NCBI RefSeq assembly: GCF_900497805.2
Contig: NW_020954719.1
Coordinates: forward strand, 2,480,001 to 2,544,000
DNA from: Vombatus ursinus
Taxonomy: Eukaryota; Chordata; Mammalia; Diprotodontia; Vombatidae
Length of the DNA stretch: 64,000 nt
Direction of reading: 5' to 3'
Below are positions 11,185 through 21,892 of this stretch, one piece after another. Position 1 is the first letter of the stretch. Each line of letters starts with the position of its first letter. Under the pieces are notes generated by a model. It worked only from the letters and a program-made list of their open reading frames with translations, ran no database searches and was not told where the DNA came from. A program made the translations under genes and the position numbers.

Positions 11185-11420
11185 GGAGGCAACACGGCAC
11201 AGCAGAAAGCACGTTGGCCCTGGAGTTAGAGGACCCGAGTTCGAATCGTCTCTGATGTGTGACTTTAGGTATGCCTCTTGCTCTTCACCTGGGTGACCTT
11301 AAGTATGCCGCCTGCTCTTTCTACGCCTCAGTTTCCTTATGGGTAAAGCGATGGGGTTGGACTGGATAGGCTTTGAGGTCTCTTTAGGTTCTAAAAATAT
11401 GTGATCCTCTGACTCTCTGT
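11185..11420 (+). mobile_element. MIR-type CORE-SINE
   Basis: Head 'ggaggcaacacggcacagca', B-box-like 'gagttcgaatcg', 'cgcctcagtttccttatggg', then 'ggttggactggataggcttt' and 'aggttctaaaaatatgtgat'. A short internal duplication repeats the 'tgaccttaagtatgcc' segment. Confidence 0.85.
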
Positions 11421-12670
11421 TTACTTTAAGATAAAAAAACCATGAGTGTTTCTGATCCTTTTTCTACCTTGGTTCTTTAAGGAAGTACAGTACAGATTAC
11501 AGAAGAATTCTAGCATCATGAACAATAATGGGGAAATTGGGAGAAGATGATTTGGGATATGCTGAGTTTCAGGTAATAGTGAGACATCCAAGTAGTAATA
11601 TCCCTAAAAAAATATAGAGCAAAAGGCAGGGAGGGCTGGATAAAAACAGAGAACAACTGCACACCTGTTTCTGATTTGTGGAATAATCTGTATTTTTTTT
11701 TGCCCTTTTACAGGAGAATATACTAGTGTTTCCCAGCTTACATGATTCTCTATAATTGCTTTTTACCTGGGCCCTCCCCAGAGGTTTTGGAAAGCTGGGT
11801 TACATTCCTCCTCTCAGCCCCAAATTTTGAGGACACCAAAAAATCACTTACGGCTTATTTGGCATCTGCAAATGTACACTATAAGCATCATAAACATAAT
11901 ATTTCATATATTAAAGGTGATCTAACTCTTAGCATAATGTCTGCTATGTAATAGATACTTAATAAGTATTATAAGTATCTTATTGAATATATCATATAAA
12001 TTATTATTCTAAATTCACAATTATCCCATCATATTATTAACATCACATTGATGTTACATGCAGTGGCAGGAAACCAATAGAAGGCATCACTTGTGAGGAT
12101 ATTTTAATGGCTATATATTTAAATTACATGCAGAATACAAGATGTGCATCATGATGATATATGCATACCTATCGTACATAATTAAATAATCTTAAACAGT
12201 TAAAAATGTATACCTAGAAGCAGCAAAGCATAGCTAATAGAAATAATATTAATTGCCCTATCTACAGAGCAAACATATGTAAAATCATTAGAGTACAAAA
12301 AGCAAAACATAGCTAACAAACTTGTAGCTACGTTGAATACATGAAACTAATACATAAACATGAACAGCAAAATACATTCAGAAACATACAATTAACACAT
12401 ATCAATGTGACAACATATTTAATTATATGTAATGTATGCATTACATAGACAAGGATGCCATCTGACTACTTACACAATAATTTCTTTTACATTTCCTGCA
12501 ACATTATAAGTTGGCCTGGCTAGCTCTTTTGTGATCTGCTGACCTTTTATGCATCTATACCTTAGCTGGTTGATGATTTAGGCTTATCATCATTGGCATC
12601 ACATCTATGGGCCTGCAATCCTAAATATGGCTTTGCTGAAAGGTCAGGTTGATTAACAATATTTTCAAGT
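11421..12670. other. Intergenic, nothing recognised
   Basis: Very AT-rich between about 11880 and 12480; no coding-like ORF beyond chance. Confidence 0.5.
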
Positions 12671-12675
12671 ATAGT

Positions 12676-12832
12676 AATAATAGTAATAAGAATTGCATTT
12701 ATATAACACTTATCATGTGCTAGGTGCTTTACAATTATTATCTCATTTGATCCTCACAACAACCCTGGGAAGGTAGGTGCTCCTGCCTCCAGGCCCGATG
12801 CTCTATCCACTGTATCACCTAACTGTGCCTAT
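12676..12832 (-). mobile_element. MIR-type CORE-SINE, internally deleted
   Basis: 'cacttatcatgtgctaggtg', 'ttgatcctcacaacaaccct', then a jump to 'ccaggcccgatgctctatcc' and the reversed head 'ctgtatcacctaactg'. Confidence 0.8.
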
Positions 12833-12839
12833 TTATAGA

Positions 12840-13560
12840 TTGTCTCTTTACCCTAGGGGTTCCCACAGATGAAACTCTAGGCAGGAAAGGAACTTCCTCT
12901 TGGCTCAGTCTTCCCCAATCTCCTTTAATACTTAGGTGTTTCTCAGTCTGAAGGAAAGTCATTGAGTTATAGTAATATCTTTCCCATTCGAAACTTTGTC
13001 TTCTGAGCTATTATTTGCCAATCTTTCTACCACTAGTAGGTATCTCTTTCCTTCTATAGTTCACTTATCTAGTAATACATCACTCTTTTCTTCTAGCTCA
13101 TCAGGGTGTCTGACTAACTACCCTACCTTTCTGGGGGCAACTTTTTATGGTGCCCCCACCATTCTCTGGGGATATTCTGTAAAAAGGCAAGTGGCCTAGT
13201 CTCTCAACTTCTTGGTATGGAGTAGATATCCATTGATCCACAAATTGTGTGTTAATTGAACACTAAGGTTTCTCAGCGAGTGTCCTTAGGTTCATTTCCT
13301 TTGTCTTTGGTGGAATTTATCTTTTCCAGTTTTTTTAAATTATGAACTTAGCAAATATCAACAAACCCAAACATTTCAAAATATAAAGAATAAAAAATTG
13401 TTCATGAAACTGGACTTCTGTTACATAGTTTGGTTTAAGTATATATTATTTTTAATATTGTGGTAACAAAAATGAACTGCATGTATCTCCCTACTGAATT
13501 TCTTCTTTCTGTGTTTTTTAAAAATATTTTTGATGCTTTTTTCCTTCTTTCTTACTTGAG
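12840..13560. other. Intergenic, unassigned
   Basis: No named repeat. Ends in a strong pyrimidine tract (13537-13558) directly before the exon-like ORF at 13561. Confidence 0.4.
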
Positions 13561-13698
13561 GTAGAAGGCAAACTTGAGTCATACCTGGGAGCTCTTAAAG
13601 GGAAAAATGCTGTCTACAAGAAAATGGAGAGAAAGGAGCAGAGATTACAAGAATTGAGCACTGTGGAGAGACTTTGCAGCCCTGTTCAGGACTCATGA
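13561..13698 (+). other. Exon-like open frame, unknown
   Basis: After 'cttttttccttctttcttac' and an AG (13559-13560) the sequence reads 45 sense codons and a TGA at 13696-13698. The peptide is charged and helix-like (it includes KKMERKEQRLQEL) and ends SPVQDS. It has no ATG near its start, so it would have to be a 3' terminal exon spliced from something upstream on the + strand. I recognise no family, and no partner exon was found between TMTC1 and this point. A chance open frame of this length is quite possible, so this is a candidate only. Confidence 0.2.
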
Positions 13699-13827
13699 GC
13701 CTTTTGACCTAGAAGGAATGTAATGGTTCTTGGGTACACTTGGTGCTTTTCTCTATTTTATGGAGTTTATGTCAGGGAAAAAGTAATTAAAGTGATCTGT
13801 TTTAGTCTGAAAATATAATGAATAACC

Positions 13828-14115
13828 CAGTCCCTACTCTCAGGGAGCTTTCAATCTAATGAGAAGGAAGAGACCCAAATACAAAGACATACAAATCAAA
13901 ATGTGGTGAAGAGTATAGGAGGGGTGGAACAAAGTATCATGAGAAATGAAAGCAGGAGGAGGAATTTAAGACTTCAGGAGTGGGGGGAAGGGGGAGAAAG
14001 AGGTTTGGGAAGGATAGGGGAGGGGAATGGAAGCAAGCTTTCAGGGAAGGCTTCATGGAAGAGGTGGCTCTTGAGCTGGACCTTAAAAAAAGGAAGGACT
14101 TCAAAACCAAGGGTG
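13828..14115 (+). repeat. Group A dispersed repeat
   Basis: 'actctcagggagctttcaat', a purine-rich middle, 'aaggcttcatggaagaggtg' and 'ctcttgagctggacctt'. Overlapping 78-94 codon frames on both strands come from this low-complexity purine tract and are not genes. Confidence 0.6.
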
Positions 14116-14309
14116 CATTTGGATGGTGTCTGGTATATGTGTTTGTTGAAGAGATATGTAAAGGTAACACCAAGTGTAGAAAGGTGAATGAGAATTCAGG
14201 TCCCAGTATGACTGTAGTTTGCCCAGAAAGTGTCAGTGTCGTCTTGGAAGGAAAGTAGTTTAAGTTACTGTTAAAGTAACTACGGGCTCAGAGCGAATGT
14301 AAATAGCAA

Positions 14310-14690
14310 CTGTTTCTGTTTTGGCCAGAAACCCTGCGGGTCTTTCTCTCCCAGATTGATTTTTTTTTTTTTAAATTATGAAAAAGAAGCCATTCTTTGC
14401 CTCATTTCTTACCCAGCCTTAATCACTGATTGGGAGTTGCCTCAGACAAACTGAGACCTGGGAAAGACCCTAGCTTAAAAAGGCCAAGGTCTCCCACTGC
14501 ATCCAGGGCCATCTCTAGTTGTCCTGGTCTATATATTGGCACTGGACCCAGATGGCTCTGGTGGAGAGAGTAAGGCTGATGACTTTGCACAGCCCTCCCT
14601 CACTTAAATCCAACTCACTTTCAAGTCACGGCATCACCTTCCTGATGTCATGGTCCTCTTCCAGACAAACAACAACAATCTCTATCTCTA
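14310..14690 (+). mobile_element. Marsupial SINE-like repeat with (ACA)n tail
   Basis: 'gaaaccctgcgggtctttct', 'ggccaaggtctcccactgca', 'ctgatgtcatggtcctcttc' and 'cagacaaacaacaacaa' form a unit I know as common in marsupial genomes; I am unsure of its Repbase name (Mar3/Mar4 type). Confidence 0.6.
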
Positions 14691-14847
14691 CTGTTGTAGC
14701 AGTACTCTCCACCAAATAGAAGCCCTCCTTGGAAACAAATATAGCCAAATAAAACAGCTCCACTCATTGGCCGGGTCTAAAAATATATCTCTCATTCACT
14801 TCCTCTAGTACAATACCTCTCTGCCATGAAGTAAGAGGCAAGCTTTA

Positions 14848-15055
14848 TTATAGGATCATAGATTAAAAGCTAGAAGGGACCCTACATGCTATTGAATCCA
14901 ACTGTCTCCCTCCCAGTTTACAGATGAGGAAACTGAAGCACAGAGACCTTAAGTGACTTGCCCAGCATCACAGACAGTAAGTTTTGGGGGTAGAATTTGA
15001 ATTTGCCTTACTGACTCCAAGTTCAGGACTCTACCCACTATGCAACACTGCCCTT
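14848..15055 (-). mobile_element. MIR-type CORE-SINE
   Basis: 'ttataggatcatagattaaa', 'cagtttacagatgaggaaac', 'cttaagtgacttgcccagca' and 'ggactctacccactatgc' in antisense order. Confidence 0.85.
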
Positions 15056-15124
15056 CATCAGTCTTCTGAAGTCACGATTAGTCACTTTATCAATTAAAGT
15101 CCTGAGGGATCTCAAAGTTGTTTC

Positions 15125-15900
15125 CCCTTACATTATTATGGTTATTGCATAAATTGTTCTTCTGGTTCTATTTATTTAACTCTGCAACAGTTTGCATAAG
15201 TCTCAGATTTCTTTCTTTTGTAATTTCTTAACAGCACAGTAGTATTTCACTACATTCATAAACCATAATTTGTTCAACCATTCCCTAGCCGATAGGATAC
15301 CCCTTGGTTTTGAGTTCTTTGCTACCACATACACACAAAAATGCTGCTATAAATAATTTGTCCTTTTCACTCTATACAGCTAATAGTGCTATTGCTAGAT
15401 CAAAGAATAAGCAATGATTAGTGTCTTTTTGGGTATAGTTTGAAATAGTTTTCCATAATAGTTGGGCCAATTCACAGCTCCACCAATAGTACATTAGTGT
15501 GCCTATCTTCTAATAACTGCCATTTTCTCTTTTATCATCTTTGTTAATCTTATGGGTATGAAGTAAAACTTCAAGTTGTTTTCATTTACATTCATTTCAT
15601 TTTCATTCCTCTGGTTATTGATTGGAGAATTTTTTCATAAGGTTGTATTTAGATTGGATTTCTCCATTTGAAAACTACTACTTTGTGACTTTTGATTACT
15701 TATCTTTTGAGTAATGGTTTTTATGTTTCTTATCAATTTCCTATATACATTGGATATATGGTTATCATTTGCTACAAAGATATTTCCTTATTTGCCTATT
15801 TCCCTTCTGATTTTAACCATTTTTATTTCACTTGTGGAAAAGTTTTTCAATTTTGTGCAATGGAAAGTGTGCATTTTAACTACTATGATCACTTCTAATC
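15125..15900 (-). mobile_element. Old L1 LINE fragment (3' half of ORF2)
   Basis: Antisense of the L1 ORF2 C-terminal region: 'ttcactacattcataaacca', 'tgttcaaccattccctagcc', 'gctattgctagatcaaagaa', 'aattcacagctccaccaata'. It aligns with the younger copy at 49431-50164 over its left part and is far more diverged. Confidence 0.75.
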
Positions 15901-16555
15901 CTTAGTTTAGTTAACTAACAACAATTGTTAGATTTCATCAGAATTTTCCAGGATTTTGACAGATTAGAGCAAAGTACCCGCTACTGAACAGCGTGCTGAT
16001 GGTTGCTACCCGGGATTGAAAATGGAGAAAGGAGACGTTGAAGGCAAGCAGAATTCAGTGACTGTGTAACGAGATTTCTTTGTGAAGCCATTCATGGACT
16101 TGTAGAAGCAGAGAGGACCTTGGTGAGGGAAGCCATAGTGGAGAGCAGTTGAGCCCAGACATGTGGCATGGAAATGATCTGAGCTAAACTTGCAGCTGCT
16201 AGTTTGAATGGAACCTTACTTCACTAGGATTGCCCTTCCCTGTTTCCTCAGAGTTGATGTTGAAAAAATCTTCACTAGGTTTACCCAGCTTTTTCTTTCT
16301 GTTCCCCAATGCCCACCCCTCTGAGTCCAGCTAGGAGGAAGGGTGGGATAGAAAAGGCAATATAACACTATTGAAACTTGTTTGAAAGCTTTGACTTTAC
16401 TATGTATTTGAGTTTTTAGGGCAGCACAGTGCCAACTGGTGGCGAAACAACATACTACATTCCTTCCTTTTGTTAAGTGATTGATCATATGACAGCTTAC
16501 TGCTTTCTGTAAAGGCAGGAGTCAAGGGTGAAACGTTGAGTGAATGCACTATTAA
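15901..16555. other. Intergenic, nothing recognised
   Basis: No coding-like exon and no named repeat. Confidence 0.5.
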
Positions 16556-16559
16556 GGTC

Positions 16560-17065
16560 ACTTCTATTGCTTCTCAGACCACTACACCTGTCATGACCTT
16601 GAGAAATCACCCAGACTTTTCCTCTCCATTCCATAGTCCTGCCACAAAATCATGCTGATTCTCCATTTGAAATACCCCTTTCATTTGTTTCTGCATTTAT
16701 TCCACCACCATGCTATCATACCAAAACTGCTGTGACACCTTCCTTCCTAACTGATTTGTCTCCAACCTGTCTTAGTTTCAATTCATACTGCACATTGCTA
16801 CCAAATTAATCTTCCTAAAGATTGTTTTCTTCATTGCCAAGTCAAGCCCAAATTCCTCATCTTACTGTGCAAAAAAAACATAAGCTGGTACAACTTACCT
16901 ATTCAGCCTTATTTACTGCTACTACCACTACGTACCTGATACTCTGGCGAGGCTCTGCTAGTCACCCTCTCTTTCCTTACCCTGTGATCCTTCCAGCCTC
17001 TATACCTTTGCTCACACTCTCATTCAAATCTTATTAATCCTTCATATCCTCTTTCTCCTTTATGA
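16560..17065 (+). mobile_element. L2 LINE, upstream part
   Basis: 'ccaaattaatcttcctaaag', 'gccaagtcaagcccaaattcc', 'ccttccagcctctatacctt' follow the L2 sense strand. It resumes at about 17545 after the inserted repeats, ending with an L2 tail. Confidence 0.65.
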
Positions 17066-17084
17066 GTGTCCCCTTATAGGGGGA

Positions 17085-17205
17085 GGGAGGAGCAATTGGA
17101 CTTGCTAAAGTCTAACAACTCAATCCTTTGGTAAACCTCGCACTCAGATTTATGCCACTATCCTGGGACTTAGGACCTCCCATAAAAGGAGGGGAACCCT
17201 CAGAA
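17085..17205. repeat. Group B dispersed repeat
   Basis: 'ggacttgctaaagtctaaca' and 'ctcccataaaaggaggggaa' align with 19790-19950. Two copies in 3 kb; family not identified. Confidence 0.5.
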
Positions 17206-17540
17206 TCATTAGAAAGAATTAGAGAACCTGGGTTCAGATTCAGTCTCTGTACATACTACCTGTATGATGTTGGAAAAGTCCCTCTACCTCACTTTCTCCA
17301 TCTGTAAATGAGAGTATTAGGGTCAGCTAGGTGGCACAGTAGATAGAGCTCTGGCCTTGGAGTCAAGAGGACCTAAGTTCAAATCCGGCCTCAGACTCTT
17401 GACACTTACTAGCTGTGTGACCCTGGGCAAGTCACTTAACCCCAATTGCCTCACTAAAAAAAAAAAAAAAGAGAGAGAGTATTGGCCTATATGTGTCAGA
17501 GGTCCCTTCCAGTTCCAGCTGCATTATCCTGTGATCTATT
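17206..17540 (+). mobile_element. MIR-type CORE-SINE split by a younger SINE
   Basis: Left part 17206-17318 ('agagaacctgggttcagatt', 'ctccatctgtaaatgagag'), right part 17484-17540 ('gtcccttccagttccagctg'). The break holds the SINE at 17319-17474. Confidence 0.8.
17319..17474 (+). mobile_element. Mar1/WSINE-like SINE nested in a MIR-type SINE
   Basis: 'agggtcagctaggtggcaca' head, core 'tgtgaccctgggcaagtcac' and a poly(A) tail. It is flanked by the exact 9-bp repeat gagagtatt at 17310-17318 and 17475-17483. Confidence 0.9.
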
Positions 17541-17544
17541 ATGA

Positions 17545-17830
17545 AGTCTCACATCCTCAGTGAAGTTTTCCTGATGATTCTAGATATTACTGATCTCCTT
17601 TCTTTCTAACTATCCATGGCACATATCTGTATTTTAGATTTTGGCACTTTGTTATATAGCATCTTATGCCATTCTAATTGTTTTACATATGCAAATCTTA
17701 TTTCACCAACAATTTTGTAAGTTCCTTGAGGGCAGGGATATGTAAAATACACTTGTGGTGTACTGGACAATATCTAGCACAGTGCTATACTACAATAGGT
17801 CACTCAGTATATACTTATGGAATCCAATTG
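17545..17830 (+). mobile_element. L2 LINE 3' end (continuation)
   Basis: 'ttgtaagttccttgagggca' and 'tatctagcacagtgctatac' to 'ggtcactcagtatatactta': a complete if eroded L2 terminus. Confidence 0.75.
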
Positions 17831-18705
17831 AAATGTTTTTATTCTTCCTTGTTAATGGGGATATGGAATATAAAATTGAACAAAGCCTCTATATTTTCGG
17901 AAGAAAGATTAAGAATCATTGGAAACTGAGTCGCTTCCCTTTGAGTTGTCTTAGGAAGATTCTGAAGATCACCTGGCAGGATTAGATACCAGACGTTGAG
18001 GTCCTTTCTCAAACTAAACTGCCAAACATTCAAATTTTACTACAGAAAACTCAACCCTAATGGGCTGTCCACATTGTTCAAATGTGTGTGTGTGTTGGGT
18101 CATATGATACCTGATATGTGTTTTATATAATTTTTCACATAGCTATTTATTGGTGGCATGAAATTACATCTCATATCCTATGACTTCAAATAACTAGTTA
18201 ATAATTAAAGCATATCAGTAATTAAAAAAAAGAATCATTACTCTACCTTGATAAGAAAGACTCAGAAATAATTTAATTCAATATCTAGTGTTGATAAGTT
18301 CTGAAAAATATTACTAGGAAAAAGTTCCCTATTTGTCAAGAATCATCAGGAAAACTAGAAAGCAGTCTGGTGAAAATTAGATTTAGACAGTGTCATACAA
18401 CATATACCATAATAAACTCAAAGTCAACACGTGAGCTGAGTATTAAAGGTGAAACCGTGTCAGGTACTATTTATACTGATGGCTAGGGAGAGATTTCTTA
18501 AACAAACAAGGAAAAGAGGTAATTACAAAAGAGAAAATAGATAATTTTGATCTCACAAGATAGAAACACTTCTGCATAAACAAAATTAATACAACTAGAA
18601 TAAGAGAGGTGGTTTACTAGGGGAAAATCTTTTATCAAATAAGGATCTGATATCCAAGTTATATAGGAACTAAAAATACATATGACCAGAAGTCTTTCAC
18701 TAATA
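17831..18705. other. Intergenic, nothing recognised
   Basis: AT-rich. 18300-18670 reads like very old LINE sequence but could not be assigned. Confidence 0.4.
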
Positions 18706-18711
18706 GATAAG

Positions 18712-19420
18712 TGGACATGGGTTCATAGATTTGGAGCTAGAAAGGATCTTAGAGGTTATTTTTACAATTACAATGGGACTTTTGGAGCATGCCCAGGACA
18801 TCTAACATGGAGGAACCCTGAGGGGTACGCCCAGATCTCCAAAGATGGAGGTTCCCTTTTTTCCCTACCACTGGATATAGCTTCCTATGACAGCAACCAA
18901 AACAGGATGAGTCTTTAAAACAGGTGAGATTAAGCCTGTAACTCTTTTGGCCTTTGTTTTCTGGGCTCTCTTTCCTATTGAGTTTAGAGGGTGAAGATTA
19001 CATTCACCCACAGTGTGTGCACTATAAAGTAAACCAGTGAGAAGGGAAAAATTTCTTTCCTTTCCCCACCCCACCCCCCAGCCTTTTTTTATCCTTGCTC
19101 CCCAAAATGGGCCTGGCAGTATTTGTGTTTGTGTCATTTGTCCTCAGTTTGAAGTACCAGTGGCAGTGATCCCCATCAGACCAGCGTGTGAACTCTGGTC
19201 TAAGATCCATCTTAGAAGATCTGGGCAAGTCCAGGCAAGCTTCTCAGCTCACTTCCATATTAGATGATCTGGGCATGCTCCAAGGAGCCGGTTACACAGA
19301 TTGAATGAATTGATGCAGAGAAGTGAAATGATTTGCCCAAAGTCACACAATAACTAACAGAGTCAGGATTTGAATTCAGGTCTTCTAACTCGAAAACTTT
19401 TCCTACTGTATCACATATCT
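18712..19420 (-). mobile_element. MIR-type CORE-SINE split by a 0.53 kb insertion
   Basis: Left part 18712-18765 ('tttggagctagaaaggatct', 'tagaggttatt'), right part about 19300-19420 ('gatgcagagaagtgaaatga', 'ttgaattcaggtcttctaac'). The two parts join in the expected MIR order once the insertion is ignored. Confidence 0.8.
18766..19299 (-). mobile_element. Unclassified element with inverted termini
   Basis: The left end carries 'ttggagcatgcccaggacat' (about 18782-18801) and the right end 'gatctgggcatgctccaagg' (about 19267-19286), an imperfect inverted pair near each border. It sits cleanly inside a MIR-type SINE, and ttaca occurs beside both junctions, which may be a 5-bp target duplication. 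A relative lies at 9820-10225 in the other orientation. The interior is not coding-like. A short non-autonomous DNA transposon is the simplest reading; a small solo LTR is an alternative. Confidence 0.6.
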
Positions 19421-19514
19421 AACAAAATATATGAACAAACAATTCTCAAAAGAATTACAATCTATTAATCATATGAAAGAATGTTCTAAAACACTAAAAA
19501 GAAAAATGAAAATC

Positions 19515-19692
19515 ATAAAAGCATAGATATAAGAGGTGGAAGTTTCCTTAAAGTCCATCTAGTTCAAAGTCTCATTTTACAGATGAGGAAACTGAAGCCT
19601 ACAGAGATTATATGATTTGCTCAAAGTCAAAGGGGAAAAATTTGAACCTCTGACCTCTAAGCTCAGATCCAGTGCTCTTTCAACTTTGCCTT
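19515..19692 (-). mobile_element. MIR-type CORE-SINE
   Basis: 'ctcattttacagatgaggaa', 'tatgatttgctcaaagtcaa', 'agctcagatccagtgctctt' in antisense order. Confidence 0.85.
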
Positions 19693-19789
19693 ATAACTAA
19701 GTCCATAAATAGTCCACATAACTCCTTTCTACTATAATGAACTTCCCCTTTCCCAGGTACCTACCTATATAGTCCCTCAGGCTGAGGTT

Positions 19790-19950
19790 ATTTTCCTTTA
19801 CCAAAGAAGTCAGGGGAAGCAACTGGATTTGCTAGAAAGTCATGTAATTCACTCTAGCAAACCTCACCTACCTATTACCCTAGTCTAATAGTTCTAACCT
19901 GAGATTGAGGCCCTCCCATAAAAGGGGGAAATGCTCAATACCATTAGAGA
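19790..19950. repeat. Group B dispersed repeat
   Basis: 'gcaactggatttgctagaaa', 'tagcaaacctcacctaccta' and 'gccctcccataaaaggggga' align with 17085-17205. Confidence 0.5.
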
Positions 19951-20059
19951 GTAAATTCCTTTTTTTTTTTCCAACTTCACAGCCCATGTAATTCACAGTA
20001 CCAATATAGGAAATGGTTTAGATTTGTTCAAATGCCTCACACAGTACATAAATCATAGT

Positions 20060-21240
20060 ATCAGTCAATCATTCCATCAACAAGCATTTATTGCCATGTA
20101 CTACGCTAGATCCTGGGTATCTACATATAAAGAACGAAACAAAACAATCCTTACTCTCAAAGAGCTTACATTCTGAGGACATAACATGTGCATATATATA
20201 TATATATATTTAAGTATATGTAGAATAAATGTATTCTATACTGTCTTTAGCCATATATGTAAAATAAATATAAAATAAATACTAGGTAATTAGAGGGAAA
20301 GGACACTAGCTGTTTGGGGGAAGAAGGAACCAAGAAAACTTTGGGTAGAAAGTAGTGCTTGAGCTATATTTTGAAGAAATCTAAAGGCAAATGCAGTGAG
20401 AGAGTATTTTCTAGGTATATATATATATTGGCCAGCATGTGAAGATGGAATGCTTTACATGACGAACAGAGGTCAATTTGGCTGGATCATAAAACATGGC
20501 AAGGGCGGGGGGGCGGGGGCGAGATAAAATAGAATGAGCCTGGAAAGATAGAGGCAAGTTGTAAAGAGCTTTAAAAGCTAGATTTCATATTTTATCCTAG
20601 AGAAAATAGGATGCTATCAAAGTAGAATGGGGAAAGACTTTAAGCAGGAAGATCAATTATGAAACAGTTCAAATAATCTAGATGAAAAGTGATAAGGCCC
20701 TGAACTCTAGGTGTGGACTGAACTTTGGTTGTGGCTGTAGTAGAGAAAAGCAATCAGATGTAAGAGATGTAGAAGTAGAAATGACAAGATTTGGCAATTT
20801 TGGATCCGAGAGTTGAAAGGAGAGTGCAGATATGAGGATAACTACTAAGTTATAGATCTGGATAAGTGGGAATGGATAATACCTTCCACAGACGTAGAGC
20901 TGAGTTTGAAATATCTCTGAGGTATCCAGTTTGAAATATTCAAAAGGTAACTGGTAATAGGGGACTGAAGCTCAGGGGAGAAGTTGGGGCTGGAGATAAA
21001 CATCTGTGAGTCATCTTTATAGAACTGATAAACTCATGGGAACCAATGTGATGACTAAGAGAGAAGAGAAGAGGGTACAAGACAAAGCCTTGGAGAACAT
21101 TCACAGTTAGGGAGCATGATATGCATTATGCACCAGCAAAAGAACTGAAACAAAGTAATCAGACAGAAAGGGGGAGAACCAGAAGAGAGTATTGCCACAA
21201 AAATTGATAGAACATCTAAGAGGATGGTCAAGTGTCAAAC
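20060..21240 (+). repeat. Group A dispersed repeat, long copy
   Basis: Starts 'caacaagcatttattgccat', has 'aaagagcttacattctgagg', a central part with 'agaaatgacaagatttggca', and ends 'gttgatagaacatctaagagg'-like text near 21200. About 1.2 kb with AT microsatellites at 20185-20210 and 20417-20428. No long ORF. I know such sequence as an old repeat of therian genomes but cannot name the family. Confidence 0.55.
20503..20523 (+). other. G-rich run
   Basis: Guanine runs of 3, 7 and 5 separated by single C residues; a potential G-quadruplex inside the group A repeat. Confidence 0.5.
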
Positions 21241-21484
21241 ATGGGTATTCCAGGACACAGTGTATCCCCGAGGAAAGGCTGATAGAGTCCAGGCCACAAA
21301 TCTTCCATGTCCAGCCTTTCAAATGACAGGATCTCATATTGAGGGTGCACTAGTGCCCTAAGCCTTTTATATCCTGCCATGTTCTCTAAGGAAAGGTTGC
21401 TAGGCATCTTCCTGAAAGGCAGCTTCCATTTGCCCCAAAACAATTACTTCGTACCAGCCAGAAGTGATACATAGGATGACTATG

Positions 21485-21535
21485 GAAATATTTATATGAA
21501 TTGATGCAAAGTGAAATCAGCAGAACCAGAACACC
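21485..21535 (+). mobile_element. L1 3' ORF2 crumb
   Basis: 'atgaattgatgcaaagtgaa' followed by 'cagcagaaccagaac' matches the end of marsupial L1 ORF2 as at 44.2 kb. The adjoining 21540-21890 is unassigned. Confidence 0.5.
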
Positions 21536-21892
21536 ACCCAAACTGACAACTGAAGGAAGGCAAGAAGGAAGGAAGTGTAAGGTACTTCTCCTTTTCTATG
21601 TGAACAGTTTGGTTAATTGAAAGAGGAAGAAAAAGAGAAAGGAAAAAATTACAACATCCACTTGTAAAAAAAAAACAAAACACAGCCTTGCTGGTTTCAT
21701 TTAAGGCCTGGAGACATGAAGATTGGTAGGTTGTTGTATCCATGGACTTGCTTCTGGGCACAGGGCCTGTACTCCTTCTCATTGTCCACCGAAGATCTGG
21801 GCTCATTCTCAACCTGTGGCTGTAGCATTTCATGGATTGGAAATTCAGAAACAATAGATAGTGGATATGTACATTGCTGTATCGTTGTGGTC

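Noticed and set aside
14519-14719. 66-codon frame as a small gene
   Set aside because: Contained in a common marsupial SINE-like repeat.
21492-21854. 120-codon minus frame
   Set aside because: Low-complexity phenylalanine/serine-rich translation over unassigned repeat sequence; no splice context.
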